Assembly (NCBI GenBank): GCA_025846845.1
Contig: JAOYTL010000012.1
Span: 62,001 to 126,000, forward strand
Origin: Alloboseaceae bacterium BT-24-1
GTDB taxonomy: Bacteria; Pseudomonadota; Alphaproteobacteria; Rhizobiales; Beijerinckiaceae
DNA: 64,000 nt
Direction of reading: 5' to 3'
This document shows positions 25,282 through 34,393 of the stretch, piece after piece (the first letter of the stretch is position 1; each line of letters starts with the position of its first letter). The notes below the pieces were generated by a model. That model saw only the letters and a program-made list of their open reading frames with translations, had not been told where the DNA came from and ran no database searches. A program made the position numbers and the translations under genes.

Positions 25282-25312
25282 TTGACCTCAAGTCGACTTG
25301 AACTTGTACGCT
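25282..25312 (+). promoter_or_regulatory. MerR-type promoter with 19-bp spacer and palindromic operator
   Basis: TTGACC (25282-25287) and TACGCT (25307-25312) are separated by 19 bp, the over-long spacing characteristic of MerR-activated promoters. The spacer begins with a perfect 14-base palindrome, TCAAGT-CG-ACTTGA (25288-25301). It closely resembles the SoxR-type CCTCAAGT...ACTTGA operator. It drives the MFS gene starting at 25348. Confidence 0.78.
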
Positions 25313-25347
25313 TCCGCCGAACGTACCGTTTCGGCAAGAGGAACATC

Positions 25348-26556
25348 ATGGAAGCTATTCTCGTATCAAGGCAAATTCCGGTCTGGCAGGACCGGCGCGC
25401 GATCGCCCTTTTGATGGCCGCGTCGCTCACCACCATGGCGAACGCGACGATCGCCCCGGCGCTGCCCGGGCTCGAGCGCCTGTTCGCGGACGATCCCAAC
25501 GCCGCGCTGCTGACGCGGCTTCTGGTGCCGGCGCCCTCACTCGCCGTCGCGATCTGCGCCCCGCTCGCGGGGCTCGCGGCCGACCGGATCGGGCGGCGCA
25601 GGCTGCTGCTCGTCGGCGTGGTCCTGTTCGTGATCTCGGGTTGCGCCGGGCTCCTCCTGCCGGACCTGCCGACGATCTTCGCGAGCCGCCTCGTGCTCGG
25701 CGTCGCGGTCGCCCTGATCATGACCGCGCAGACGGCGCTGATCGGCGACTATTTCAGCGGCGATGACCGCAACGCCCTGACCGGCCTGCAGATCTCGGCC
25801 CGCAATCTCGGCGGCCTCGTCTTCATCCTCACCGCCGGATGGGTCGCGACGATCTCGCCGCGCCTGCCCTTCGCGATCTATGGCCTTGCCGCCGCCTTCC
25901 TGCCGCTGATGTGGCTGGTCATCGTCGATCCGCCGCGCCTGTCGCCGGCTACTGGCGCAACGCCGTTAGGTGAGAGTGACGATCGCCAGCCCTGGCGGAT
26001 GCTCTTCACCCTGCTGGTACTGCTGCAGGGCGTCACCAACATGATCTTCTTCGTCATGCCGACGCAGCTGTCGTTCTTCCTGGACGCGCAAGGCTACGAC
26101 AGCGCCATCATGACCGGCTCGGCGCTCGGCGTGCTGATGCTGTCGGGCGGCGGCTTCGCACTGCTCTATCCGCGCATCCAACGCGCCGTCGGCTTTGCCG
26201 GCATCTTCGCGCTGGGCTATGGCGCCATGGCGCTGGGTTTCCTGCTGCTCGTCACAGCCTCAGCGATCCCGGCGATCTTCGCCGCCGTCGCCGCGATCGG
26301 CGCAGGCTATGCGCTGGTCTCGCCGAGCTTCGTGGCGCTGGCCCTCAACCTCGCGCCGACACGCAAGCGCGGCCTGGCCGGCGGCATCCTGACCGCCTCG
26401 ATCTTCATCGGACAGTTCTGTTCGCCGCTGCTGAGCACGCCTTTGATCGCGGGTTACGGCTATGCCAGCCTGTTCGGCGGCACAGCCGCGCTGCTCGCGA
26501 CCATGGCGGCCATTGCCGCCCTGGCGGGTGGCACCGTCCGGCTGCGCAGGCAATAG
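25348..26556 (+). CDS. MFS efflux transporter under MerR control
   Basis: The 402-residue protein has 12 helices. The A-loop appears as GLAADRIGRRRLLLVG and the helix-5 region as GLQISARNLGGLVF. The start region reads MEAILVSRQIPVWQDRRAIAL. It is divergent from the MerR gene across 69 bp holding the MerR promoter. Drug or toxic-compound export is inferred from fold and control. The substrate is unknown. Confidence 0.86.
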   Translation: MEAILVSRQIPVWQDRRAIALLMAASLTTMANATIAPALPGLERLFADDPNAALLTRLLVPAPSLAVAICAPLAGLAADRIGRRRLLLVGVVLFVISGCAGLLLPDLPTIFASRLVLGVAVALIMTAQTALIGDYFSGDDRNALTGLQISARNLGGLVFILTAGWVATISPRLPFAIYGLAAAFLPLMWLVIVDPPRLSPATGATPLGESDDRQPWRMLFTLLVLLQGVTNMIFFVMPTQLSFFLDAQGYDSAIMTGSALGVLMLSGGGFALLYPRIQRAVGFAGIFALGYGAMALGFLLLVTASAIPAIFAAVAAIGAGYALVSPSFVALALNLAPTRKRGLAGGILTASIFIGQFCSPLLSTPLIAGYGYASLFGGTAALLATMAAIAALAGGTVRLRRQ

Positions 26557-26721
26557 TGCGGCGATATGGAATGCGGCATCGCGTCCGCTCTGCTTTATTT
26601 CACAGGTCGAGTGAGCCGACTCGCCGCCCAATGGCACAACCGTCGGCTGCAATGGAATCGACATCGGGATGTCGCAGCGGGCCTGCGATATCCTGGCTAC
26701 AAGAAGACGGGGGATGCCGGC

Positions 26722-27984
<1,263 letters not shown>

Positions 27985-28066
27985 GAGGCGTCACCACAAA
28001 ATCGTCGCAGCTGCGGCGGAACCAAGGCGGCGCTTTGAGGTTGTCTCCGCAGCGGCGGAGGTGGCA

Positions 28067-28150
28067 ATGGGCTTCAGTCTTCTGGAAATCTCGATCGTGA
28101 TGGCGTGCATCTCGCTGCTCGGCTTCCTGATCGCCGACAACCTCGCCTGA
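28067..28150 (+). CDS. Micropeptide, single hydrophobic helix (27 aa)
   Basis: A 27-codon frame starts at ATG with GGAGG at good spacing and stops at TGA. The peptide is almost wholly hydrophobic (FSLLEISIVMACISLLGFLIA) with a DN near the end, like a single transmembrane segment. It lies 82 bp after nhaA on the same strand, so it may be co-transcribed. The role is unknown. The size makes chance occurrence possible. Confidence 0.4.
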   Translation: MGFSLLEISIVMACISLLGFLIADNLA

Positions 28151-28250
28151 TCGAGCGGTCGCTGGCGGGGTCAGCCCGCCTGCATGGCCGCCCTTCCTGA
28201 CCGCGAAGGCACTTGCCCGGGCCGCAAAGCAAGCCAGCACATCAGCCGCG

Positions 28251-28490
28251 GTGCTCGTTCCGCACTTCAGACGGATTCGTCTCGCCGCGACCGATCTACT
28301 GAAGTCCGGGATCAGGCCCGATCCGGCCTATGCCGCGCTAAGGCAGGCCGGGCAGGCGATCGAGCGTGCGATCGACCTGGCGATCAAGGCGCCGGAGGGG
28401 CGCACACGCGATCTGGGCGGCACGCTCGGCACCAAGGCCTTCGCGAGTTGCGTCGCAGCCAACCTGGCCGAGGCAGCGAAGGCGGCCTGA
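28251..28490 (+). pseudogene. C-terminal remnant of an isocitrate/isopropylmalate dehydrogenase-like gene
   Basis: About 79 codons read into a stop. The section AIERAIDLAIKAPEG then RTRDLGGTLGTKAF resembles the last helix and closing strand of the isocitrate/isopropylmalate/tartrate dehydrogenase family (RT-DLGGT-GT motif). Everything upstream that would carry the catalytic core is missing. The part preceding residue 15 does not look like the family. It is best read as a degraded 3' end; a short expressed orphan is less likely. Confidence 0.5.
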
Positions 28491-28510
28491 GGCGGTCCCC
28501 GAAACGAAAA

Positions 28511-28534
28511 CGACCCGCCGTCTCCGGCGGGTCG
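28511..28534 (-). terminator. Intrinsic terminator after the L,D-transpeptidase gene
   Basis: The perfect stem CGACCCGCCG/CGGCGGGTCG with a TCTC loop is followed on the minus strand by TTTTCGTTTC. It sits 26 bp past the stop of the L,D-transpeptidase gene. Confidence 0.88.
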
Positions 28535-28560
28535 CATAATCAGTCGTCAGACAGTGGCGC

Positions 28561-29802
28561 TCAGATGTCCTGGTCGCCCTGCAGAGCGGCAACCGGCACC
28601 GGGCCGAGGCCGTCCTTGTTGTAGATGTCGTCGCGGAACTGCACGCCGCCATCGGGCGTCGCCCAGGCGGTGACGTAAATCCAGTAACACGGCACCGGAT
28701 TGCTGATGCGGGCGTTGACGCGCTCGCCCGAGGCGATGGTCTCGTCGATCTTGGCGCGATCCCAGCCAGGCGTCTCCTTGAGCAGGAAGGCGATGTAGTC
28801 GCGCACGTTCTGGACGCGGATGCAGCCGGAGGAGACGAAGCGGTAATCGTCGCCGAAGATGCCCTTCGACGGTGTGTCGTGCATGTAGACGCCGTGCGGG
28901 CTCGGAATGTTGATGCGCACGAAGCCGAGCGAGTTGAACTCGCCGCCCGGGTCCTGGCGGAAGGTGTAGCGCGTCGCTTCATCCGAGCGCCAGTTGACCC
29001 GTTCGGGCGGAATCTCGCCGCTCGGCCCGATGATGCGGATCTTGTTCTCGGTCAGGTAGCTCGGTTCCTTCTGCATCTTCGGAATCAGATCCTTGCGGAT
29101 GATCGAAGCGGGAACCGTCCAGGTCGGATTGAAATTGACCTCGGGGATCTTGGTCTGCAGCAGCGGCGACTGGCGATCGATCTTGCCGACGCCAGCAGCG
29201 TGGCGGGTCGCGACATGGCCGTTCTCGACCGTCTCGATCGCAGCCGCCGGGATATTGGCGACGACGTAGCGGTTGCCGAGATTGCCCGACCAGGTGCGCA
29301 GGCGCACGATATTGGTCTCGAGCTGGCGGATGCGCCGGTCGATCGGCACATTGAGCGCCGCCAGCGTCGCGCGGTTGATGCTGCCGGTGGTCGACAGGCC
29401 CATGCGCGACTGGAAGCGGCGCACGCCACCCTCGACATAGGAATCGTAGACATTGCTGTCGCCGGCGGAGGCATCGAGATCGCCTGTGATGATCAGCCGC
29501 TGCCGCAACGCGACGACACTCGCCCCGCGGGAGCCGACGGCGAGCTTGTCACTGACCTGCAGGGGCTGCCAGCCACCGCGCGCGGCGAGCGCCCGATAGG
29601 CTTCGACAGCCTGCTCGGTCGCAGCCAGCGCGGCGGGTGACAGCATCGGCGTCGAGGAGCGCTGGACCGAATTGCGCGCGCCGGCATCATAGCTCTGGCG
29701 CCATTCGGCCTGCTGGGCGAAAGCCGGCAGGCTCACGCCGGCGGCTGCGCTCGACAACAGGGCCAGGACCGTCTCACGACGTGTCAGGCTGAGTTTCGGC
29801 AT
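28561..29802 (-). CDS. L,D-transpeptidase, YcbB/LdtP-type
   Basis: This 413-residue exported protein has a twin-arginine-like signal (LTRRETVLALL to about residue 29, ending PAFAQ). A peptidoglycan-binding-like region at about 85-155 includes VYDSYVEGGVRRFQSRMGL. The YkuD catalytic domain reads SPHGVYMHDTP and FVSSGCIRVQN, with the active Cys near residue 327. It forms 3-3 peptidoglycan crosslinks in the periplasm. The LdtR regulator lies 265 bp upstream on the same strand and is the expected controller. Confidence 0.92.
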   Translation of the reverse strand: MPKLSLTRRETVLALLSSAAAGVSLPAFAQQAEWRQSYDAGARNSVQRSSTPMLSPAALAATEQAVEAYRALAARGGWQPLQVSDKLAVGSRGASVVALRQRLIITGDLDASAGDSNVYDSYVEGGVRRFQSRMGLSTTGSINRATLAALNVPIDRRIRQLETNIVRLRTWSGNLGNRYVVANIPAAAIETVENGHVATRHAAGVGKIDRQSPLLQTKIPEVNFNPTWTVPASIIRKDLIPKMQKEPSYLTENKIRIIGPSGEIPPERVNWRSDEATRYTFRQDPGGEFNSLGFVRINIPSPHGVYMHDTPSKGIFGDDYRFVSSGCIRVQNVRDYIAFLLKETPGWDRAKIDETIASGERVNARISNPVPCYWIYVTAWATPDGGVQFRDDIYNKDGLGPVPVAALQGDQDI

Positions 29803-29997
29803 CGATCGTACCCCTTGGACTTCGCGTATCATCGGAGCGGGACGCGACCCGCCCCTTCGGCCTGGCATCTGCCACGCCGGTCGCTGGGGACGATCCCTTA
29901 CCACAGTTAACACCCTATGATGAGCGCGGCATTTTTAGGGCGGCGATCCGTCGCGCTCACGCGGGTTTGATCATGTGGCCGAAAAGAAACAGTCGCA

Positions 29998-30026
29998 CGC
30001 GCTCCGGCCGGGGTGGCCGAAGCGCG
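29998..30026 (-). terminator. Probable terminator downstream of ldtR
   Basis: CGCGCT-C-CGGCC pairs with GGCCG-A-AGCGCG around a GGGGT loop, with one mismatch. On the minus strand a T-rich run (GTTTCTTTTC) follows within about ten bases. It lies 42 bp after the ldtR stop and separates ldtR from the transpeptidase gene. Confidence 0.6.
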
Positions 30027-30067
30027 CTGCGGGATATCCATTGAAACGGGGCCGAGCGCCCCGCCTC

Positions 30068-30580
30068 TCAGAGCTTGTAGCGGATCTGGTCGGTCCAGAA
30101 GCGCTCGAGGCGCAGCAGGGCGTTGTTCATGCGCTCGAAATCGTCGGCCGCGATGCCGCCGATCTGCTCGACCGTGCGGACATGCTTGTCGTAGACGCCC
30201 TTGACGATGTTGTGCACCTCGCCGCCCTTTTCGGTCAGGCTGATGCGCACCGAGCGACGGTCGATCCGCGAGCGGGCATGGTGCAGGAAGCCGAGCTCGA
30301 CCAGCTTCTTGACGTTGTAGGAGACGTTCGAGCCGAGATAGTAGCCGCGGGTGCGCAGCTCGCTGGCGGAGAGCTCGGCGTCGCCGATATTGTAGAGGAG
30401 CAGCGCCTGCACGCTGTTGACGTCGTCGCGGTTGCGGCGCTCGAATTCGTCCTTGATGACGTCGAGCAGCCGACGATGCAGCCGCTCGACCAAGGTGAGG
30501 GACTCAAGGTAAAGCGGCTTCACCTTGAGCTGAACCTCATCAGCCGCGGTCGGCTCCACAGTCTTTACATTGCTCTTCAT
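30068..30580 (-). CDS. ldtR: LdtR, MarR-family regulator of L,D-transpeptidase
   Basis: The 170-residue protein has a MarR winged helix. The strings PLYLESLTLVERLHRRLLDV, NSVQALLLYNIGD, LRTRGYYLGSNVSYNVKKL and the closing LERFWTDQI are near-identical to LdtR proteins of Sinorhizobium and Liberibacter, which control ldtP and osmotic or cell-wall stress genes. The ATG chosen follows the family start. Seven codons upstream are another possible start. A 24-base inverted repeat about 110 bp upstream may be its operator. Confidence 0.93.
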   Translation of the reverse strand: MKSNVKTVEPTAADEVQLKVKPLYLESLTLVERLHRRLLDVIKDEFERRNRDDVNSVQALLLYNIGDAELSASELRTRGYYLGSNVSYNVKKLVELGFLHHARSRIDRRSVRISLTEKGGEVHNIVKGVYDKHVRTVEQIGGIAADDFERMNNALLRLERFWTDQIRYKL

Positions 30581-30690
30581 GGTATATCCCGCCTGTTGCA
30601 TGTCGGCCAGGATTTGTCTCCCGGTCCGCTTCTGAGAGACACCATAGGCAGAGCGGATGAAAACGAGTTTAAATATCAGGATGAATCAGG

Positions 30691-30714
30691 GATTTACCCA
30701 TTTGGGTGAATCCA
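30691..30714. promoter_or_regulatory. Inverted repeat upstream of ldtR, candidate operator
   Basis: GGATTTACCC and GGGTGAATCC form ten-base arms with one mismatch around an ATTT spacer, in an AT-rich gap upstream of ldtR. MarR proteins bind such palindromes, so autoregulation is plausible. The site has not been matched to a published LdtR motif here. Confidence 0.45.
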
Positions 30715-30787
30715 AAATGAACCGCAAGTCTCTTAAGCTAAAGCGTTTCTTACCGCGGCCTGCCGCATTCGAGACAGGCTCGCCGGT

Positions 30788-31225
30788 TCAGGATTCCTGG
30801 TTTTCCGCCGCCCAGGTCGCCAGGAAATAGGCCAGCATCAGGCCGACATAGATGCCGATCAAAGCGGGCGACAGCGTCAGCCAGCGCGGGAAGAAGAAGC
30901 CAAGCAGGAGCTGGCTGACGGCGGCGAGCAGCCAGAGCACGCCGCCCCAGGTCGCGGTCAGCCAGAGGCCGACGCCGGCGACGAGATCGAAGACCGCGAA
31001 ATAGACGGTGATCGCCTGGAAGGTCAGCGGGCGCGTCTCGAAGGCCGGGCCGGTGTCCAGCCCGAGGCCAAGAATGATCGCCCAGTGGTACAGGCCCTTG
31101 CCGATCCAGGCCACCGAGAGCAGGCGCAGCAGCCAGACCAGGAGCAACCGCCAGCGCATGCCGCGCCTGGCCTCGCCCGCCTGGCGCGGGCCGCGCAGAA
31201 CCTCGCCATCGCGCAGCACCGCCAT
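30788..31225 (-). CDS. DUF6163-type four-helix membrane protein
   Basis: The 145-residue protein has four hydrophobic segments: WRLLLVWLLRLLSVAWIGKG, VYFAVFDLVAGVGLWL, LLAAVSQLLLGFFFP, and IGIYVGLMLAYFLATW. The layout matches DUF6163 proteins that sit near hemB/ldtR in Hyphomicrobiales. The function is unknown. Its ATG follows the stop of the 3-hydroxyisobutyryl-CoA hydrolase gene by one base, so the two are co-translated. Confidence 0.75.
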   Translation of the reverse strand: MAVLRDGEVLRGPRQAGEARRGMRWRLLLVWLLRLLSVAWIGKGLYHWAIILGLGLDTGPAFETRPLTFQAITVYFAVFDLVAGVGLWLTATWGGVLWLLAAVSQLLLGFFFPRWLTLSPALIGIYVGLMLAYFLATWAAENQES

Positions 31226-31226
31226 C

Positions 31227-32282
31227 TCAGCCGCCCACCACCAGCTCGGTTTCTCCGAGCGGGGCGAAATAGGCCGCGATCGCCGCCGGATCGAGCTCTT
31301 CCAGCGTCTGCGGCCGCCAGGAGGGTGCCTGGTCCTTGTCGATCACCACGGCGCGCACGCCCTCGTAGAACTCATGGCCGCGGGAAATCCGCGAGACGAT
31401 GCGGAATTCGAGCTGCATCGCCTCTGCGAAGCCGAGCGAGGCGCCGCGGCGCATCTGCTCGAAGGTGATGGCGATGCTGGTCGGCGACTTCGCCCGGATC
31501 GTGGCGAGCGCCTTGGCTGCGAAGGCATCACCGGCGGCGGCCTTGGCCTCAAGCCGGCCGAGAACCTCAGGCAGCGTCGCCGCGCCGAAGCAATGCGCGA
31601 TCGTCGCGCGCTCCGGCGCGAACTTGCCCGGTCCGGGATCCCCGGCGAAGCGGGCGACTGCAGCATCGACCGGCTCGGAGCCGGTCAGAGCCTCGGCGAG
31701 CTCGGCCATGCGCGCGGAGGGCACCGCGTGCGTCGCGAGCCCGAGCGCCAGCGCATCGGCCTGGCCGACACGATCGCCGGTCAGTGCGAGGTAGGTGCCG
31801 CTATGATCCGGCAGGCGCGGCAGGGCATAGGTTGCGCCGACATCCGGGAAGAAGCCGATGCCGACCTCCGGCATCGCGAAGAGCCAGCGCTCGCCGGCAA
31901 CGCGGTAATTGCCGTGCAGGGAGAGGCCGACCCCGCCGCCCATGACGATGCCGTCGACCAGCGCGACATAGGGCTTGGGATAGCTCTGGATACGGGCGTT
32001 GAGGATGTACTCCTCACGCCAGAAGGCGAGCATCTCGTCATATTCGCCGGCTTTGCCGAGATCGTGCAGGCTGCGGATGTCGCCGCCGGCGCAGAAGGCC
32101 TTCTCGCCGGCGCCGGTCACGACGATGCGCGTGACGGTGGGATCGTGTTCCCAGGCGTCGAGCGCCTTGGCCAGTTCGCGCACCATGCCGAGATTGAGCG
32201 CGTTCAGCGCCTTCGGCCGGTTGAGCACGACAAAGCCGGCGCTGCCGCGGGTTTCGCAGATGATGTCCGGCTCGTCCGACAT
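31227..32282 (-). CDS. 3-hydroxyisobutyryl-CoA hydrolase (enoyl-CoA hydratase/isomerase family)
   Basis: This 351-residue crotonase-fold protein has the HIBCH-specific stretch VDGIVMGGGVGLSLHGNYRV and then FAMPEVGIGFFPDVGATYAL, with AFCAGGDIRSL forming the oxyanion region. The length fits HIBCH rather than short enoyl-CoA hydratases. It hydrolyses 3-hydroxyisobutyryl-CoA in valine breakdown. Other valine-catabolic genes are not in view. It is transcribed with the DUF6163 gene and is divergent from hemB. Confidence 0.9.
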   Translation of the reverse strand: MSDEPDIICETRGSAGFVVLNRPKALNALNLGMVRELAKALDAWEHDPTVTRIVVTGAGEKAFCAGGDIRSLHDLGKAGEYDEMLAFWREEYILNARIQSYPKPYVALVDGIVMGGGVGLSLHGNYRVAGERWLFAMPEVGIGFFPDVGATYALPRLPDHSGTYLALTGDRVGQADALALGLATHAVPSARMAELAEALTGSEPVDAAVARFAGDPGPGKFAPERATIAHCFGAATLPEVLGRLEAKAAAGDAFAAKALATIRAKSPTSIAITFEQMRRGASLGFAEAMQLEFRIVSRISRGHEFYEGVRAVVIDKDQAPSWRPQTLEELDPAAIAAYFAPLGETELVVGG

Positions 32283-32491
32283 GGTGCTCTTTCGTCTGGT
32301 CCGACCCCGTGTTTGGGCGTTGGCCGGAGGCCTGTCAACGCGCCGGCCGGCGCGCAGCCGCACGGCGCGCTTTGGCGAAGTGCCCGCGCGATGCGCGTGG
32401 CTGCATGCGACCATCGCGACTGTTTTGGAATGGTTCCGATGTGCTAAAGCATCGCCAGCAAGCAAGTATCGCGTTCGAAGCGGAGGCGTTG

Positions 32492-33556
32492 ATGGCATCT
32501 CGGGTTGTGCGGCCCTTCCCCGCGCCGCAGGCGCGGCAGGCCGAGGCTGCGGCCGCCATGACGGACGCGCTCGGGCTCACCCGCCGCATGCGCCGCAACC
32601 GCAAGGCGGACTGGTCGCGCCGGCTGGTGCGCGAGAACCGCCTCACCACCGACGACCTGATCTGGCCGATCTTCCTGATCGATTCGGCTGAAGCCGTCTC
32701 GCCGGTTGCCTGGATGCCTGGCGTCGACCGGCTCAACATCGACGAGGCCGTCCGCCAAGCCGAGGCCGCGGCCAGGCTCGGCATCCCGGCGATCGCGCCC
32801 TTCCCTTATGTCGACCGGGCGTTGCGCGACGAGACCGGCTCCGAGGCGCTCAACGGCCGCAACCTGATGTGCCGCGCGGTCAGGGCGATCAAGGCGGCGG
32901 TGCCGGAGATCGGCATCATCTGCGACGCGGCGCTCGACCCCTATACCTCGCACGGCCATGACGGCGTGATGGATGGCGAGAGGATCCTGAACGACGCCAG
33001 CGTCGGCATCCTGGTGCGGCAGGCGCTGGCGCTGGCGGACGCCGGAGCCGATGTGATCGCGCCCTCCGACATGATGGACGGACGCGTCGGCGCCATCCGC
33101 GCCGCACTCGATGCCGGCGGCCACGAGGACGTGCAGATCATGGCCTATTCGGCCAAGTACGCCTCGGCCTATTACGGCCCGTTCCGCGACGCGATCGGCA
33201 CCAACGCCACGCTCGTCGGCGACAAGCGCACCTACCAGATGGACCCGGCCAACAGCGACGAGGCGATCGCCGAGGTCGCGCTCGACCTCGAGGAAGGCGC
33301 CGACATGGTGATGATCAAGCCCGGCCTGCCCTATCTCGACGTGATCGCACGGGTGAAGGACACCTTCCGCGTGCCGACCTTCGCCTATCAGGTCTCCGGC
33401 GAGTACGCGATGATCATGGCGGCGGCCAATAATGGTTGGCTCGACGGCGACAAGGCGATGCTGGAGAGCCTGCTCGCCTTCAAGCGCGCCGGCGCCGACG
33501 GCGTGCTGACCTATTTCGCGCCGCGGGTGGCGACGATGCTGAAGGCCACCGCCTGA
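32492..33556 (+). CDS. hemB: Delta-aminolevulinic acid dehydratase (porphobilinogen synthase), zinc-free type
   Basis: The 354-residue TIM barrel has Schiff-base lysines in AYSAKYASAYYGPFRDA and VMIKPGLPYLDV. The metal loop reads IICDAALDPYTSHGHDG, with Asp residues where zinc enzymes have three Cys. This is the Mg/K-type seen in Bradyrhizobium and other alphaproteobacteria. It joins two aminolevulinates to porphobilinogen. The ATG follows GGAGG. A longer upstream frame lacks family sequence. Confidence 0.97.
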   Translation: MASRVVRPFPAPQARQAEAAAAMTDALGLTRRMRRNRKADWSRRLVRENRLTTDDLIWPIFLIDSAEAVSPVAWMPGVDRLNIDEAVRQAEAAARLGIPAIAPFPYVDRALRDETGSEALNGRNLMCRAVRAIKAAVPEIGIICDAALDPYTSHGHDGVMDGERILNDASVGILVRQALALADAGADVIAPSDMMDGRVGAIRAALDAGGHEDVQIMAYSAKYASAYYGPFRDAIGTNATLVGDKRTYQMDPANSDEAIAEVALDLEEGADMVMIKPGLPYLDVIARVKDTFRVPTFAYQVSGEYAMIMAAANNGWLDGDKAMLESLLAFKRAGADGVLTYFAPRVATMLKATA

Positions 33557-33557
33557 C

Positions 33558-34295
33558 CTAGCCAGCCAGGCGATAGACGGAGACGTGCGAGCCCGACTCC
33601 GCCGTGAACGGTGCACCGCCCCAATCGGCATGCCGGCTCTCGAGCGCGAAGCCGGCCAACTGGGCCATCAGGTCAAGCTCCGCCGGCCAGATGTAGCGAT
33701 GCGGTGAGCGGAAGACTCGGGCCTGCCCGCCCTCGCCGAACCTGACATGGTGGGAGACCAGTTGCTGGCGCAGCGTGTCGTAGGTGTCGAGGCCGATATA
33801 GCCCGCCTCTGTCTGCCAGACGACCGCCTGCTGCCCGAGCGGCAGCTTGCGCAGCTCCGGCACCCCGAGCTCGACCACGAAACGGCCGCCGGGCGAGAGA
33901 TGTCGCGCCGCATTGCGGAAGCACGCCACCTGCTCTTCCTGCGTGAGCAGGTTCGAGATCGTATTGTAGACGAGGTAGACGAGCGAATAGCTGCCAGGAA
34001 CGGTGGCGGTCGCCATATCGCCGATCACGACGGGAATCGTCGCTTCATCCACCTTGGTCCGCAGTTCGGCGACCATCGCGGGTGAGAACTCGATACCCGC
34101 CACGTGAACCTTCCGCTCGCTGAGCGGCACGGCGACGCGGCCGGTCCCGATCGCGAATTCGAGCGCCCTGCCGCCGTCTGCGAGTTGCGCCAGCCGCTCG
34201 ACCGCCGGCTCCAGCACGTCGGGCGAGAACATTCCGGTGCCGGGCGTGTCATAGGATTTGGCTGTCTCGTTGCCCCAGATCTCATTCTGCTGCAT
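33558..34295 (-). CDS. Class I SAM-dependent methyltransferase
   Basis: The 245-residue protein has motif I ALEFAIGTGRVAVPL at about residues 45-59, then GIEFSPAMV and the post-motif LVYLVYNTISNLLTQEEQ. The final VSVYRLAG strand is typical of a group of small Methyltransf_25 enzymes. The substrate is unknown. The ATG was preferred over an upstream GTG that lies too close to the GAGGGG site. It converges on hemB, with only one base between the stops. Confidence 0.82.
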   Translation of the reverse strand: MQQNEIWGNETAKSYDTPGTGMFSPDVLEPAVERLAQLADGGRALEFAIGTGRVAVPLSERKVHVAGIEFSPAMVAELRTKVDEATIPVVIGDMATATVPGSYSLVYLVYNTISNLLTQEEQVACFRNAARHLSPGGRFVVELGVPELRKLPLGQQAVVWQTEAGYIGLDTYDTLRQQLVSHHVRFGEGGQARVFRSPHRYIWPAELDLMAQLAGFALESRHADWGGAPFTAESGSHVSVYRLAG

Positions 34296-34393
34296 GCCAG
34301 ACACCCCTCTGCGCGACCGGGCCGGTCAGCATCCGCCCAGGCCCGGACCGGATGTGCGCCGCCCTGTCGATTTATCAAGGCCGCGACGAGCAT

